Positions 17,068-25,326 of a stretch of DNA of 64,000 nucleotides are shown one piece after another (positions within the stretch are counted from its first letter, which is position 1; the number at the start of each line of letters is the position of its first letter). The stretch is from UBA1141 sp963665155 (GTDB taxonomy: Bacteria; Chloroflexota; Dehalococcoidia; Lucifugimonadales; UBA3495). The notes beneath the pieces are model-generated. The model was not told the origin of the DNA. It was given only the letters and a program-made list of their open reading frames with translations, and ran no database searches. A program made the translations under genes and the position numbers. The stretch is from assembly GCA_963665155.2 (NCBI GenBank), contig CAXXFI010000002.1:186001-250000 (forward strand). The letters are read 5' to 3'.

Positions 17068-17931
17068 ATGCCATCTAGCAATTTCTCCGTGGGGAACGTT
17101 GATATAACGGTGCTGCACGACGGCTTGTCTGCCCTGCCCTTGAACCAAACCTTCCCTCAAGTTCCCGCCGATTCATGGCAATTCTATCAACAGCGGTTCC
17201 CGGAGGCGTTCGACGGCACCGAAAACTTGAAGGTCCACTTCGAATGCTACCTGATCCGGTCCGAAGGCCGCACGATTCTAGTTGACACCGGCCTTGGGAG
17301 CAACGCTACTAACCCAGGGACCGTGGCGGCCTTTGGCGGAGGCGTTGATGGACAACTACTGTCCGAACTATCCGCCGCTGGCCTGAGTCCCGACGATGTT
17401 GACACCGTCTTCTTGACCCACCTACACCCAGACCACATAGGCTGGAACACCAGCGGCGGTGCCGACAATTTACCCAGCTTCCCCAAGGCTAGGTACGTGG
17501 CCAACGAAGCCGACGTTGGTGCCTTCAACTCACCCTTGGACGAACAGATTTTCGGCTTCGAGTTCTGGGAACGAACCATAGTCCCATTGCAGACAGCCGG
17601 AGTTCTGGACCTATTGACCGGGGAAAGCGCCTTAACCAGCGAGGTCACCGCCATTTCCACGCCCGGTCACACACCTGGTTCCATGAGCTTGTTTATCCTG
17701 TCCAACGGAGAGCGGGCGCTAATTATGGGTGATGTGTTTCATAACCCTGCCCAGGTGACCGAACCCGATTGGACATTCAGCTTCGATTCCGACCCCGCAT
17801 TGGCCGTTCAGACTAGGAACCGAATGGTGGACCGGGCGGAAACCGAGAATGCGGCCATGGCCATTTGCCACACAAACGGGTTCGGAAAAGTAATAAGGGC
17901 AGAAGGTCGCAGATACTGGCAGGTTATTTAG
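17068..17931 (+). CDS. MBL-fold metallo-hydrolase
   Basis: A 287-residue member of the metallo-beta-lactamase superfamily. The zinc site THLHPDHIGW gives His118, His120, Asp122 and His123, and STPGHTPGSMSLFI and IMGDVFHNP supply the further histidine and bridging aspartate. The end (CHTNGFGKVIRAEGRRYW) has the expected last histidine. It belongs to the lactonase/hydrolase-like group, similar in length and layout to the MBL gene at 43186, with His and Asp at the same residue numbers. Substrate unknown; the MBL fold includes lactonases, phosphodiesterases and sulfatases. Start ATG 17068 has a GGGAGGA site upstream. Confidence 0.9.
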   Translation: MPSSNFSVGNVDITVLHDGLSALPLNQTFPQVPADSWQFYQQRFPEAFDGTENLKVHFECYLIRSEGRTILVDTGLGSNATNPGTVAAFGGGVDGQLLSELSAAGLSPDDVDTVFLTHLHPDHIGWNTSGGADNLPSFPKARYVANEADVGAFNSPLDEQIFGFEFWERTIVPLQTAGVLDLLTGESALTSEVTAISTPGHTPGSMSLFILSNGERALIMGDVFHNPAQVTEPDWTFSFDSDPALAVQTRNRMVDRAETENAAMAICHTNGFGKVIRAEGRRYWQVI

Positions 17932-17960
17932 GTACTGAGCCAGCCGGCATCTAAAAAGTT

Positions 17961-17990
17961 GTCTCGACAAGCTCACCACGAACGGTTCGG
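17961..17990. repeat. Short intergenic repeat-like sequence
   Basis: A segment reading CTCGACAAGCTCACCACGAA and its flank resembles a widespread interspersed intergenic repeat in bacteria whose core contains CGACAAGCTCA. It lies between the MBL hydrolase end and mutL end. Copy number in this genome cannot be judged from one window. Confidence 0.35.
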
Positions 17991-18069
17991 AGTATTCTTA
18001 GCACTGGCACTAAGCTCCGACCGTCTCACCTAACATCGGGACGTTCAGGAGTTGAATTACGTTGCGGCT

Positions 18070-19785
18070 CTAACGTCTACCGAACTCCCGCTCCATGTTG
18101 GTGGAGCTAAAGTGGATCATCGTGGGTCGACCGTGGGGGCAGGTGTGAGGATTATCGGCCTGTTCCAGTTGCTCCAGCAACGCCCGCATCTCTTCCTCAG
18201 TGAGGGGTTTCCCTGCCCGGATGGCGCTGTGGCAAGCGATGGTGGCTGCCAGAATGTCCTCTTGCTGGCGTACCAGTCCCTCAAAGGCAACTAGGTCCAG
18301 CACGTCAAGTAGCGATTGCGCCGGGTTTTGGGTGGTCGCAATTCCGGGCACCGATCGGAGCAACACGCTGTTCGCCCCGAAATCCTCCACCTGAAACCCA
18401 TAGCTATCCAATTCTTGGGCGTTAGCCGTTAAGACCTCTGCTTGGCCCGGCGTCAACTCCAGAGTAACTGGCTCCAATAATGCCTGAGCCTGGGGCGACT
18501 TCTCCGCTGCCTTGCGGCGAATCTGGTCGAAAAGCACCCGTTCGTGGGCGGCGTGCTGGTCTACTAGAAACATGCCGTCGGGTCCCTCGGCAACAACATA
18601 GGTGAGTTTGACCTGACCCACCACTTTCAAGGACGGCGCAGGAGGACGAGGCGCGGCGGCGTCCGGTGGGGCCGTGAACTTTTCTTGCAGAAAGTTGAAG
18701 GAACTGGGAGCAAATAACGATGCGTTGCCATCGCTGCGGTATGGCATAGGCGGTGCCTGGGTAATGTGGGAAAGGCCCATTCGCGGCACCGGCGAATCGG
18801 CTACCACCGCCGCCCTCACGGCTCGCTGCAAGGTGGAAAACACCTTGCCTTCGTGATGAAAGCGGACTTCCTTTTTGGTAGGGTGAGAGTTTACGTCCAC
18901 GTCCCCGTAAGGCATAGCCAGGTTGACCGCCGCCAATGGGTATCGCCTGTCGGGCAGCAACCCGTGATAAGCCTCTTCCAGGGCGAAAGAGAGCATCCGG
19001 TTTTGTATCCACCGGTGATTTACGAAGAAGGTCATGTAGCTGCGGTTGGCCCGGTGAAGGCTGGGAGGGCTAATATATCCCTCCACCTGATAGCCCGACT
19101 CCGGGTCTTCGCCATGGACTTCCAGCATTGCCCCGGCCACGTCGGCACCGTATATGGCCAGCACGGTCTCCCGGGTCTTGCCGTTTCCTGGGGTGTTTAG
19201 CACCGACCGACCGTCGATGGACAGTTGGAACCTGACGTGGGGAAAAGCAATAGCATAGCGAGAGACTAGTTCTTGAACCCTGGAGCCTTCGGTGGAGTGT
19301 GTCTTAAGGAATTTGCGGCGGGCGGGCATGTTGCCAAATAGGTCCCAAGCCTCGACTATGGTGCCGATTTGGCAACCCTGAGAACCGGAGTGGACCACAT
19401 CGCCCCACTGTATCTCAAGCCGGTGCCCGGTTTGGGAGCCTGGGGTGCGGGTGGTCATGGTCAAGCGGGAAACCGAAGCAATGCTGGGCAGGGCCTCTCC
19501 CCGAAATCCCAATGTGGCCACGGCCTCAAGCTGCGCTTGGTTATCCAATTTGCTGGTGGCGTGGCGTTGGAAGGCCAACTCCAACTCGTCCGGTGGGATG
19601 CCCTGACCGTCGTCTACCACTTTGAGTTGGCCGACGCCGCCCTCGGCGATTTCAACAAGCACTTGAGAAGCTCCGGCGTCCAAGGAGTTTTCCACCAACT
19701 CCTTGACCACCGAAACGGGCCGTTCCACAACTTCGCCGGCGGCAATTTTGGTAGCCAGCGCGGCGGGGAGCAATTTTATGGGCAT
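18070..19785 (-). CDS. mutL: DNA mismatch repair protein MutL
   Basis: A 571-residue GHKL ATPase that links MutS recognition to strand removal. The N-terminal ATP site is complete: EVVERPVSVVKELVENSLDAG, DDGQGI, RHATSKL and GFRGEALPSI. The C-terminal domain has the endonuclease-type block DQHAAHERVLFD, where the last acidic residue is Asp and not the usual Glu, plus ACHSAIRAG and CPHGRP, which are the zinc/metal motifs. So this is a MutL with latent nuclease as in most bacteria that lack MutH. The ATG at 19785 opens directly on the family sequence. mutS lies 1.5 kb away on the same strand, separated by two other genes. Confidence 0.96.
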   Translation of the reverse strand: MPIKLLPAALATKIAAGEVVERPVSVVKELVENSLDAGASQVLVEIAEGGVGQLKVVDDGQGIPPDELELAFQRHATSKLDNQAQLEAVATLGFRGEALPSIASVSRLTMTTRTPGSQTGHRLEIQWGDVVHSGSQGCQIGTIVEAWDLFGNMPARRKFLKTHSTEGSRVQELVSRYAIAFPHVRFQLSIDGRSVLNTPGNGKTRETVLAIYGADVAGAMLEVHGEDPESGYQVEGYISPPSLHRANRSYMTFFVNHRWIQNRMLSFALEEAYHGLLPDRRYPLAAVNLAMPYGDVDVNSHPTKKEVRFHHEGKVFSTLQRAVRAAVVADSPVPRMGLSHITQAPPMPYRSDGNASLFAPSSFNFLQEKFTAPPDAAAPRPPAPSLKVVGQVKLTYVVAEGPDGMFLVDQHAAHERVLFDQIRRKAAEKSPQAQALLEPVTLELTPGQAEVLTANAQELDSYGFQVEDFGANSVLLRSVPGIATTQNPAQSLLDVLDLVAFEGLVRQQEDILAATIACHSAIRAGKPLTEEEMRALLEQLEQADNPHTCPHGRPTMIHFSSTNMEREFGRR

Positions 19786-19888
19786 GGCGATGCCCTAAAT
19801 TGCATTCTTGGCAAGTAGAAACCCACCCACCTGAACGGGTCCGGGAATGGGCCAGGCATGGTGCGCTTGGACCTAGAGAAGGAAGATA

Positions 19889-20326
19889 CTAGAACAAAGG
19901 AACGATTGAGCCCTTTGCCCGGTACTGACGGTCCTCCGAGGTCCCGGTATGCACAAAGTCGTTTACAATCCGGTAAATCCGGTCCATCTCTGCGTCGAAG
20001 CTGCGTTTGAAGAAATAGGGTGGAACCCATACGCCGCCAAAGGCAGACACCACCTCCGGGTAATCGTCGATCACGAAATCGGGTTGGAACGGCACTCCCA
20101 ACTCTTCCAACCTCTCGTGGAAGTGATGAGTGGGCTTCTCGTAGACTCCGCTGACCAATGGGGTCAATTCGTGCTTTTCGACCACTTCCCATCGCTCCCC
20201 CATCCCGGACCAAATATAGAGATCGTGGTTGTCCTTCTTCAGTTGTTCCAGGGTTTCTTTCGTGCGAGGGCGCAAACTGTCGTCAAGGCCAAGAATTGTG
20301 TAGTCGACGTCGAAAAAGATTTTCAT
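19889..20326 (-). CDS. HAD-like hydrolase
   Basis: A 145-residue protein whose first residues, MKIFFDVDYTILGLD, give the HAD motif I (D-x-D-x-T; the first Asp is the nucleophile in phosphatases). LYIWSGMGERWEV contains the motif II serine, and DFVIDDYPEVV supplies the motif IV acidic pair. Length is at the short end for HAD phosphatases, with no cap domain, like nucleotide- or protein-phosphatase-type members. Substrate unknown. About 100 bp from the mutL start in the same direction. Confidence 0.75.
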   Translation of the reverse strand: MKIFFDVDYTILGLDDSLRPRTKETLEQLKKDNHDLYIWSGMGERWEVVEKHELTPLVSGVYEKPTHHFHERLEELGVPFQPDFVIDDYPEVVSAFGGVWVPPYFFKRSFDAEMDRIYRIVNDFVHTGTSEDRQYRAKGSIVPLF

Positions 20327-20805
20327 TCCCAGGTTTTTAATCCTTCGACAAATTATTTTATATCATGAAATCCAATGGAGTAGCGTCAATTATATCGCAA
20401 TTACGCCTTCAGTAACAGCGTCAACGCTTAATTGGGACGATGTTTGAGGTAGTTCTAGCTAATCCGGCAGCCGGATGACGATATTGGCGGTGGAAACGAT
20501 GGCAATCCGGTCTTCTGCACTACGAAGGTTCATTCCGCTTCGATGCTGTGGCGGGGATTACGCCCCAAGGGAAGAAGTCTCTCAGAGCCAACCCTTGGCA
20601 TTGGCGCAAAGTCGAGACGCCGAACTGATCGAGAAGGCATCAATATCCCGCAAACATACTTGGGAAACTACAACTGTATCAGCGGAGGCAGTAGTGTTCC
20701 GGTACTTTGCAGTCAACGCAGTCCCTGGATTCAGGCGTGCGCCGGAATGACGAGTGAGCACCGAATTCATAGGCTTTCCGGGGGTGACCTGAGGCTGCGC
20801 AGCAG
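20327..20805. other. Intergenic region without a convincing gene
   Basis: About 480 bp between the HAD-like and ArsC-like genes. Open frames of 60-90 residues exist but have no ribosome-binding site and no family signature, and they run through a repeat-like segment at 20726-20752. I see no RNA gene. Confidence 0.6.
20726..20752. repeat. Palindromic intergenic repeat (GGATTC...GGAATGAC type)
   Basis: GGATTC, GGCGTGCGCC and GGAATGACG in order form an imperfect inverted repeat typical of a repeat seen between genes in many bacteria. Only one copy is in the window. Confidence 0.45.
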
Positions 20806-21165
20806 TTATCCGGACTCGGCCAACGCAGCTTCGACTGCCTTTAGATTCGCGCCCACGAGCAACTTTCCTCCCAGATTTACGAGCGGGCGGCGAACAAGTC
20901 GAGGCTCTTGGAGCATCAACTCCACCATCTTATCCTCGGAAAGCTCTTGGTCGGACAAGCCCATGTTCTTCAAACTGGGGCTACGCCGGGCGAACATTTG
21001 GGAGATGCCCACCTCTTGGGCCAAGTCCCTGATTTCTTGTTCATTAAAGGGTACCTTGAAAAAATCCCGTTCCTCTAATGTGACGCCATTCTGTAAGAGC
21101 AACTCCCTTACTTTACAGCAGGAAGATCAACGAGGCCACCAATAGAACGCTGCATTTTGGGCCAT
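20806..21165 (-). CDS. ArsC/Spx-family selenoprotein (Sec13, U-S-S-C motif)
   Basis: Starting at ATG 21165, with AGGAGG just upstream, the frame reads MAQNAAFYWWPR, TGA (21129-21127), then SSCCKVRELL and on to 20806: 119 aa. ArsC/Spx/YffB proteins begin with a strand ending in C-x-x-C-(R/K)-K-(A/V)-R; here the first cysteine, the redox and arsenate-reducing residue, is encoded by TGA, giving U-S-S-C-C-K. The rest fits the family: VTLEERDFFKVPFNEQEI, and ARRSPSLKNMG, then LVRRPLVNLGGKLLVG, the conserved (R)RP-(I/L) block. A standard call would start at TTG 21102 and lose the active site. Possible roles are arsenate reductase-like or thiol redox work; Spx-type regulation is less likely. Confidence 0.87.
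21093..21111 (-). promoter_or_regulatory. Bacterial SECIS hairpin of the ArsC-like selenoprotein
   Basis: On the minus strand, 16-34 nt after the TGA, GTAAGGG pairs with CTCTTAC (7 pairs including one G-U) around an AGUUG loop. GU stands at +24/+25, fitting the SelB-recognised bacterial SECIS. Confidence 0.65.
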
Positions 21166-21327
21166 ACGGGCCTCCTAACATTTTCGACTTGGTTCGCGCA
21201 AATGTTCGCTACACCGGCCGGTGACCATCAACAAATTGAACGATAACCTATTAACAACCACTTATTAACAATAACCAAGCTTGCCAGCCTAACTACGCGT
21301 GAAAAACGCAGCAAGGCACCGATAGTT

Positions 21328-24012
21328 CTAGTCTTGGTTCTTGGCTTTCTCCTGAAGATTGTACAGTACGTTGATAGCTTCCAGAGGCGTCAGGTTGGGT
21401 ACATCCAACGCCCGAATCTCGTCCATTAGCGGTTGGGCAACATCGAACAAAGGCATCTGCTGGGAAGGTTTTTTGCGGGGACGCCGCGGTCCGCCGGTAT
21501 TGCCGGTCGTCCCGGTCTGCTCCAGGTCGGCCAAAACCTCCCAGGCCCGGTTGATCACACCCTTGGGCAGCCCAGCCAGCCGCGCCACATAAACGCCGTA
21601 GCTCTTATCTGCGCCGCCGGGGACTATGCGGTGCAAGAAAACCACGTCGCCGTCCTCTTCGGTAACGGCCACGCAAAAATTGCGCACGCCAGGCAACGTG
21701 CCCGCCAACTGGGTCAACTCGTGGTAGTGGGTTGCAAACAGCGTCTTACATCCCAAGTGGCTGTCGTTGTGGATGTGCTCGATAACAGCACGAGCGATGG
21801 ACAAGCCGTCATAGGTGCTAGTGCCCCGACCTATTTCGTCCAGTATTACCAGGGACTTGGAAGTAGCCTGGTTCAAAATGGCTGCCGTTTCCACCATCTC
21901 AACCATGAAGGTCGACTGGCCGGTAGCCAGGTCGTCTTGTAGGCCCACCCGGGTGAATATCCGGTCGACCAAGCCGATTGTGGCATTGGAGGCCGGGACG
22001 AAGCTGCCAATCTGGGCCATCAAGGTGATGATTGCCACCTGCCGGATGTAGGTGGACTTGCCCGCCATGTTGGGGCCGGTCAGGACCACCACCCGAGTGT
22101 CGTCATTGGACAGGTGCACATCGTTGGCCACGTAATCTCCGGAGTCCAAGACCCGTTCCACCACCGGATGCCGACCCGATGTAATGGAAATGGTATCCCC
22201 TTCGTTCAAATTAGGCCGAACGTAGCCGTTTTGCACCGCAACCTCGGCCAAGCCGGCGAACAGATCCACCCTGGCTACGGCGGCGGCTTTCTTGCTCACG
22301 GCTTCCGACGCCGAGCCAATCTGAGCGCAAACCCGCCGGAATATTTCTCGTTCCAGTTCCTCCAATCGCTCTCTGGCATTCAAAACCAGAGACTCATACT
22401 CCTTGAGCTGGGGCACAATGTAGCGTTCGGCGTTGACCAGCGTTTGGCGGCGAATATAGTCTTCGGGCACTTGGGGTATGTTGGACTTGCTTATCTCGAT
22501 GTAATAGCCAAAGACTTGGTTGTACCCCACGCGAAGGTTCTTGATGCCGGTGCGTTCCCGTTCTTTTTGTTCCAGGCCAGCAATGAAACTACGGGCCTCT
22601 CTGGACGCTCGTTTTAGCTCATCCAGTTCATCGGAAAAGCCGTCCCTGATCACGTTGCCGTCGCCCACATTGGAGGAGGGCTCGGGAGCAATCGCCCGCT
22701 CCAGCAAGTCCACCACGTCTGGTAAAGGAGACAACTCCCGGGCCAGCCAGGCTAACGGACTCAACATTTGGTCGGGGGTGCCGTCGTTCGGGTTCAAACA
22801 TTCGTTGGAGCTACCATCGTCCGCGCTGGGAACATGGGGGTTTTCCTCTCCGGAGGTTAACACTTGAGCCAGAAGGGGCAATGCTGCCAGGCCTTCCTGC
22901 AGGGACTTTAGCTCGCGGGGCAACACTGCCCCCGCATTAACTCGGCTTAGAATCCGCTCCAAGTCTGGGATACGGGCCAAAGTAGAAGCTGCATTGGCTC
23001 GGCAGAACCCGTCATCGAAAAATCGCCCCACAGCATCGAGCCGTTGTTCCAATTCCGGCAAATTCAAGAGGGGTTGGCCCAGCCAATGGCGCAGCAAGCG
23101 ACTGCCCATAGGCGTTTTGGTGAGGTCCAAGGTGGCAAGCAAAGAGAAATTTCTGCTTTCCGACCTACCGCCCCGAAACAGTTCCAGGTTGCGCCTAGTC
23201 TGGGAATCCAAGGCCATGAATTTCTGGGTTGAATAGACCGCCAAATTAGCCAGTTGCCGTTGGCCCGTCTTTTGGGTGGCAGCTAGATATTCTACGATTG
23301 CGCCGGCTGCCTGAACCGCCAAGGGCATGGACTCACACCCCAAGGACTCCAGAGTCAAGAGGCCGTAGTGACTCAGCAATGCCTGACTGGCATCGTCAAC
23401 CCGAAAAACATTTGGATCATAGGGCGTTATACGGGGGGTGAAGCCTTGGCCTCCGTTTTCAGTCCACGTTGGGGCATCCTCGGACTTAGGAATCAGGATT
23501 TCAGCGGCGGCTATGCGCTCCAGTTCCATAGGCAACTGGGAGAAGCTCACCTGGGTGGCGGAGAACTCTCCGGTGGATATGTCGACGTAAGCCAGGCCCG
23601 CCTGCTTCCCTTCCTCCAGACCATCCTCTACCACCGCAGCCAGGTAGTTGTTCGTGGCTTGGTCCAGTAGGCCCGATTCTAAAACCGTCCCAGGTGTAAC
23701 CACCCGCACCACGTCACGTTCTACCAAGCTCTTGGATGCTGTGGGCTCGGTTAATTGCTCGCAGATGGCCACCTTGTGGCCTTTCTTGACCAGCCGAGCC
23801 AGGTAGGTGTCCAAGGAATGGGCGGGTACCCCGGCCATGGGTATCCGCACGTCTTTGCCCATGCTGCGGGACGTCAGGGTAATCTCCAACTCTCCGGCGG
23901 CTAACTTGGCGTCATCATCGAAGGTCTCATAAAAATCGCCCATCCGGAAAAGAACGATGGCATCCGGGTAGGAGCTTTTGATTTTCAGATACTGTCGGCG
24001 GATTGGTGTCAA
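21328..24012 (-). CDS. mutS: DNA mismatch repair protein MutS
   Basis: An 894-residue mismatch sensor. Domain I opens with RRQYLKIKSSYPDAIVLFRMGDFYETF, containing the conserved F-x-E that stacks on the mismatch (MGDFYETF). The ATPase domain holds the Walker A TGPNMAGKST, then STFMVEMVETAAIL, Walker B-like LVILDEIGRGTSTYDGLSIA and the TLFATHYHEL histidine switch. The start is TTG 24012 and the N-terminus is a few residues shorter than usual. The inserted acidic linker (about 400-440, rich in Asn, Ser and Glu) is not conserved. It pairs functionally with mutL at 18070. Confidence 0.97.
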   Translation of the reverse strand: MTPIRRQYLKIKSSYPDAIVLFRMGDFYETFDDDAKLAAGELEITLTSRSMGKDVRIPMAGVPAHSLDTYLARLVKKGHKVAICEQLTEPTASKSLVERDVVRVVTPGTVLESGLLDQATNNYLAAVVEDGLEEGKQAGLAYVDISTGEFSATQVSFSQLPMELERIAAAEILIPKSEDAPTWTENGGQGFTPRITPYDPNVFRVDDASQALLSHYGLLTLESLGCESMPLAVQAAGAIVEYLAATQKTGQRQLANLAVYSTQKFMALDSQTRRNLELFRGGRSESRNFSLLATLDLTKTPMGSRLLRHWLGQPLLNLPELEQRLDAVGRFFDDGFCRANAASTLARIPDLERILSRVNAGAVLPRELKSLQEGLAALPLLAQVLTSGEENPHVPSADDGSSNECLNPNDGTPDQMLSPLAWLARELSPLPDVVDLLERAIAPEPSSNVGDGNVIRDGFSDELDELKRASREARSFIAGLEQKERERTGIKNLRVGYNQVFGYYIEISKSNIPQVPEDYIRRQTLVNAERYIVPQLKEYESLVLNARERLEELEREIFRRVCAQIGSASEAVSKKAAAVARVDLFAGLAEVAVQNGYVRPNLNEGDTISITSGRHPVVERVLDSGDYVANDVHLSNDDTRVVVLTGPNMAGKSTYIRQVAIITLMAQIGSFVPASNATIGLVDRIFTRVGLQDDLATGQSTFMVEMVETAAILNQATSKSLVILDEIGRGTSTYDGLSIARAVIEHIHNDSHLGCKTLFATHYHELTQLAGTLPGVRNFCVAVTEEDGDVVFLHRIVPGGADKSYGVYVARLAGLPKGVINRAWEVLADLEQTGTTGNTGGPRRPRKKPSQQMPLFDVAQPLMDEIRALDVPNLTPLEAINVLYNLQEKAKNQD

Positions 24013-24039
24013 AGCCTGTCTATCTCTTCGGTACTTGTC

Positions 24040-24122
24040 GTTCCCGTGGTTCAGTCGTTCCCGTGGTTCAGTCGTTCCCGTGGTTCAGTCGTTCCCGTGA
24101 TTCAGTCGTTCCCGTCTCTCAG
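24040..24122. repeat. 17-bp tandem repeat, about five copies
   Basis: The unit GTTCCCGTGGTTCAGTC occurs at 24040, 24057 and 24074, then once with one change (24091), followed by a decayed copy from 24108. Located just upstream of the mutS start. Copies are directly adjacent with no spacers. Confidence 0.95.
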
Positions 24123-24201
24123 AGGATAGTTCCCATTAATAAATCACTTAAAAAATCACTAAGAATCCACCAGCAATTCTAACTCAACGGTCAAACAAAA
24201 A

Positions 24202-24236
24202 CGCAGCCACCGGCGTGATGAACTCCGGTGGCTGCG
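24202..24236 (-). terminator. Rho-independent terminator after the FNR-like gene
   Basis: A perfect 12-bp stem (24202-24213 with 24225-24236), starting CGCAGCC, loop of 11 nt, followed on the minus strand by a T-rich tail (GTTTTTGTTTG). The plus strand also has CACTTTTTCTT after it, so it can work in both directions. It sits about 80 bp past the stop at 24319. Confidence 0.85.
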
Positions 24237-24318
24237 AATCACTTTTTCTTGGCAATATAAGGCGAAACCTACATGCGTATTGGGGTAATCTTTGTGGGAT
24301 TCATTGGTTATCGAGGGG

Positions 24319-25086
24319 TTACTCTTTCCAGAACCTTTCCTCTTTGAACATCCAACCCTGAGGCACGACGATTTCCCTGACCCCTTCGATCATGCCAGGG
24401 TGCCCACAAGCGTAGATCAGCGTGTCATCCTGAGGCAGTTCAAACCGGTTCAGATATTCTTCGGTGATGGCGTTGACCCGGCCCTTGGCCCCTTGCCAAT
24501 CAGCGTTTCGCTCCTCGTTGGGTCGACTGACGGTTGGTACGAACTCCAGCAAATGGGGGTGGGTGTCGGCCAAGGCCGCCAATTCCACGTCATAGGCTAG
24601 CTCATCCTCATAGCTGGCGCCCAACAAGACGTAGAATTTGTGGTCTTGAGTCCCCTCAAGGTAGCAATTGCGCAGCATGCTAATTGACGGGGCCACACCG
24701 GTCACAGTAGACACCATAAAGTGGTGGTGAACTCGCTGGTCTAACGTGAACAATCCCTTGGCTCGAGGTCGGATAGATATCCGGTCCCCGATCTCCATTC
24801 TGAACATCCTGGGGGTTAATTCCCCCTCGGGAACCAGTTCCACGAAGATTTCCAGCCACGGCTCGTGGGGCGCGGACGCGATGGAATACGCACGCTCAAT
24901 CCCATCCAGCCCCAATGTGCAATATTGGCCCGGCTTGAATTTGAATGGGCCTTCATCCGGCTGCAGCTTGATAACAATCAGATCTTCGCTCACGTCCCTG
25001 CGGTCCACCAGCGTGGCCGTAGGAAATTCTGGATTCGGCTGCGGCCTAGAACCTTCTACATTTATCAGGGTCGCATCTTCAACCAT
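24319..25086 (-). CDS. Ferredoxin-NADP reductase-like FAD oxidoreductase
   Basis: A 255-residue flavoprotein of the ferredoxin/flavodoxin-NADP+ reductase type. The FAD motif RAYSIAS (R-x-Y-S) and FKPGQY lie in the first half; VTGVAPSISMLR is the pyridine-nucleotide pyrophosphate loop (usually G-T-G-x-A-P, here T-G-V-A-P), and YACGHPGMIEGV plus the C-terminal KEERFWKE match bacterial Fpr (which ends in a residue stacking on FAD). It could move electrons between NAD(P)H and a ferredoxin. It lies 225 bp downstream of the NuoG-like gene on the same strand, so it may serve the same electron-transfer complex. ATG 25086 has a GGAG site. Confidence 0.87.
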   Translation of the reverse strand: MVEDATLINVEGSRPQPNPEFPTATLVDRRDVSEDLIVIKLQPDEGPFKFKPGQYCTLGLDGIERAYSIASAPHEPWLEIFVELVPEGELTPRMFRMEIGDRISIRPRAKGLFTLDQRVHHHFMVSTVTGVAPSISMLRNCYLEGTQDHKFYVLLGASYEDELAYDVELAALADTHPHLLEFVPTVSRPNEERNADWQGAKGRVNAITEEYLNRFELPQDDTLIYACGHPGMIEGVREIVVPQGWMFKEERFWKE

Positions 25087-25266
25087 TTATCGCTCCTTCG
25101 GTGGGATTGAGGTATGGGATGAGGCCGGTGGGCCCAGGTACCTTCGCGAGGGCCAGACCGGGTTCTCAGCTTGGATACCTCACGTTAAGTTAAACAAGCC
25201 GTGTTTATTAATACCGCACAAGGAGCCTGTCGACATCAGTTGAATCAGTCTCTGGTTGAATATTAG

Positions 25267-25326
25267 TTTCCGTTCGGATCAGTTACCGTTTGGACGAGAT
25301 TCCGTTTGGATCAGTTTCCGGTTTTT
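25267..25326. repeat. Imperfect 16-bp tandem repeat
   Basis: Units close to TTTCCGTTTGGATCAG lie at 25267, 25283 and 25299, with a partial fourth to 25326. The last copies run into the final codons of the NuoG-like gene (stop at 25311). Confidence 0.85.

Larger units (their letters stand above)
24013..24318. other. Intergenic region with tandem repeat and terminator
   Basis: No gene seen. It holds the 17-bp tandem array at 24040-24122 and a strong stem-loop at 24202-24236. Confidence 0.8.

Noticed and set aside
20475..20770. Open frames between the HAD-like and ArsC-like genes
   Set aside because: No ribosome-binding site or motif, they overlap each other on both strands, and they run through a repeat-like element.
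24040..24122. 17-bp direct repeats as a CRISPR array
   Set aside because: Copies are directly adjacent with no spacers, and no cas genes are present.
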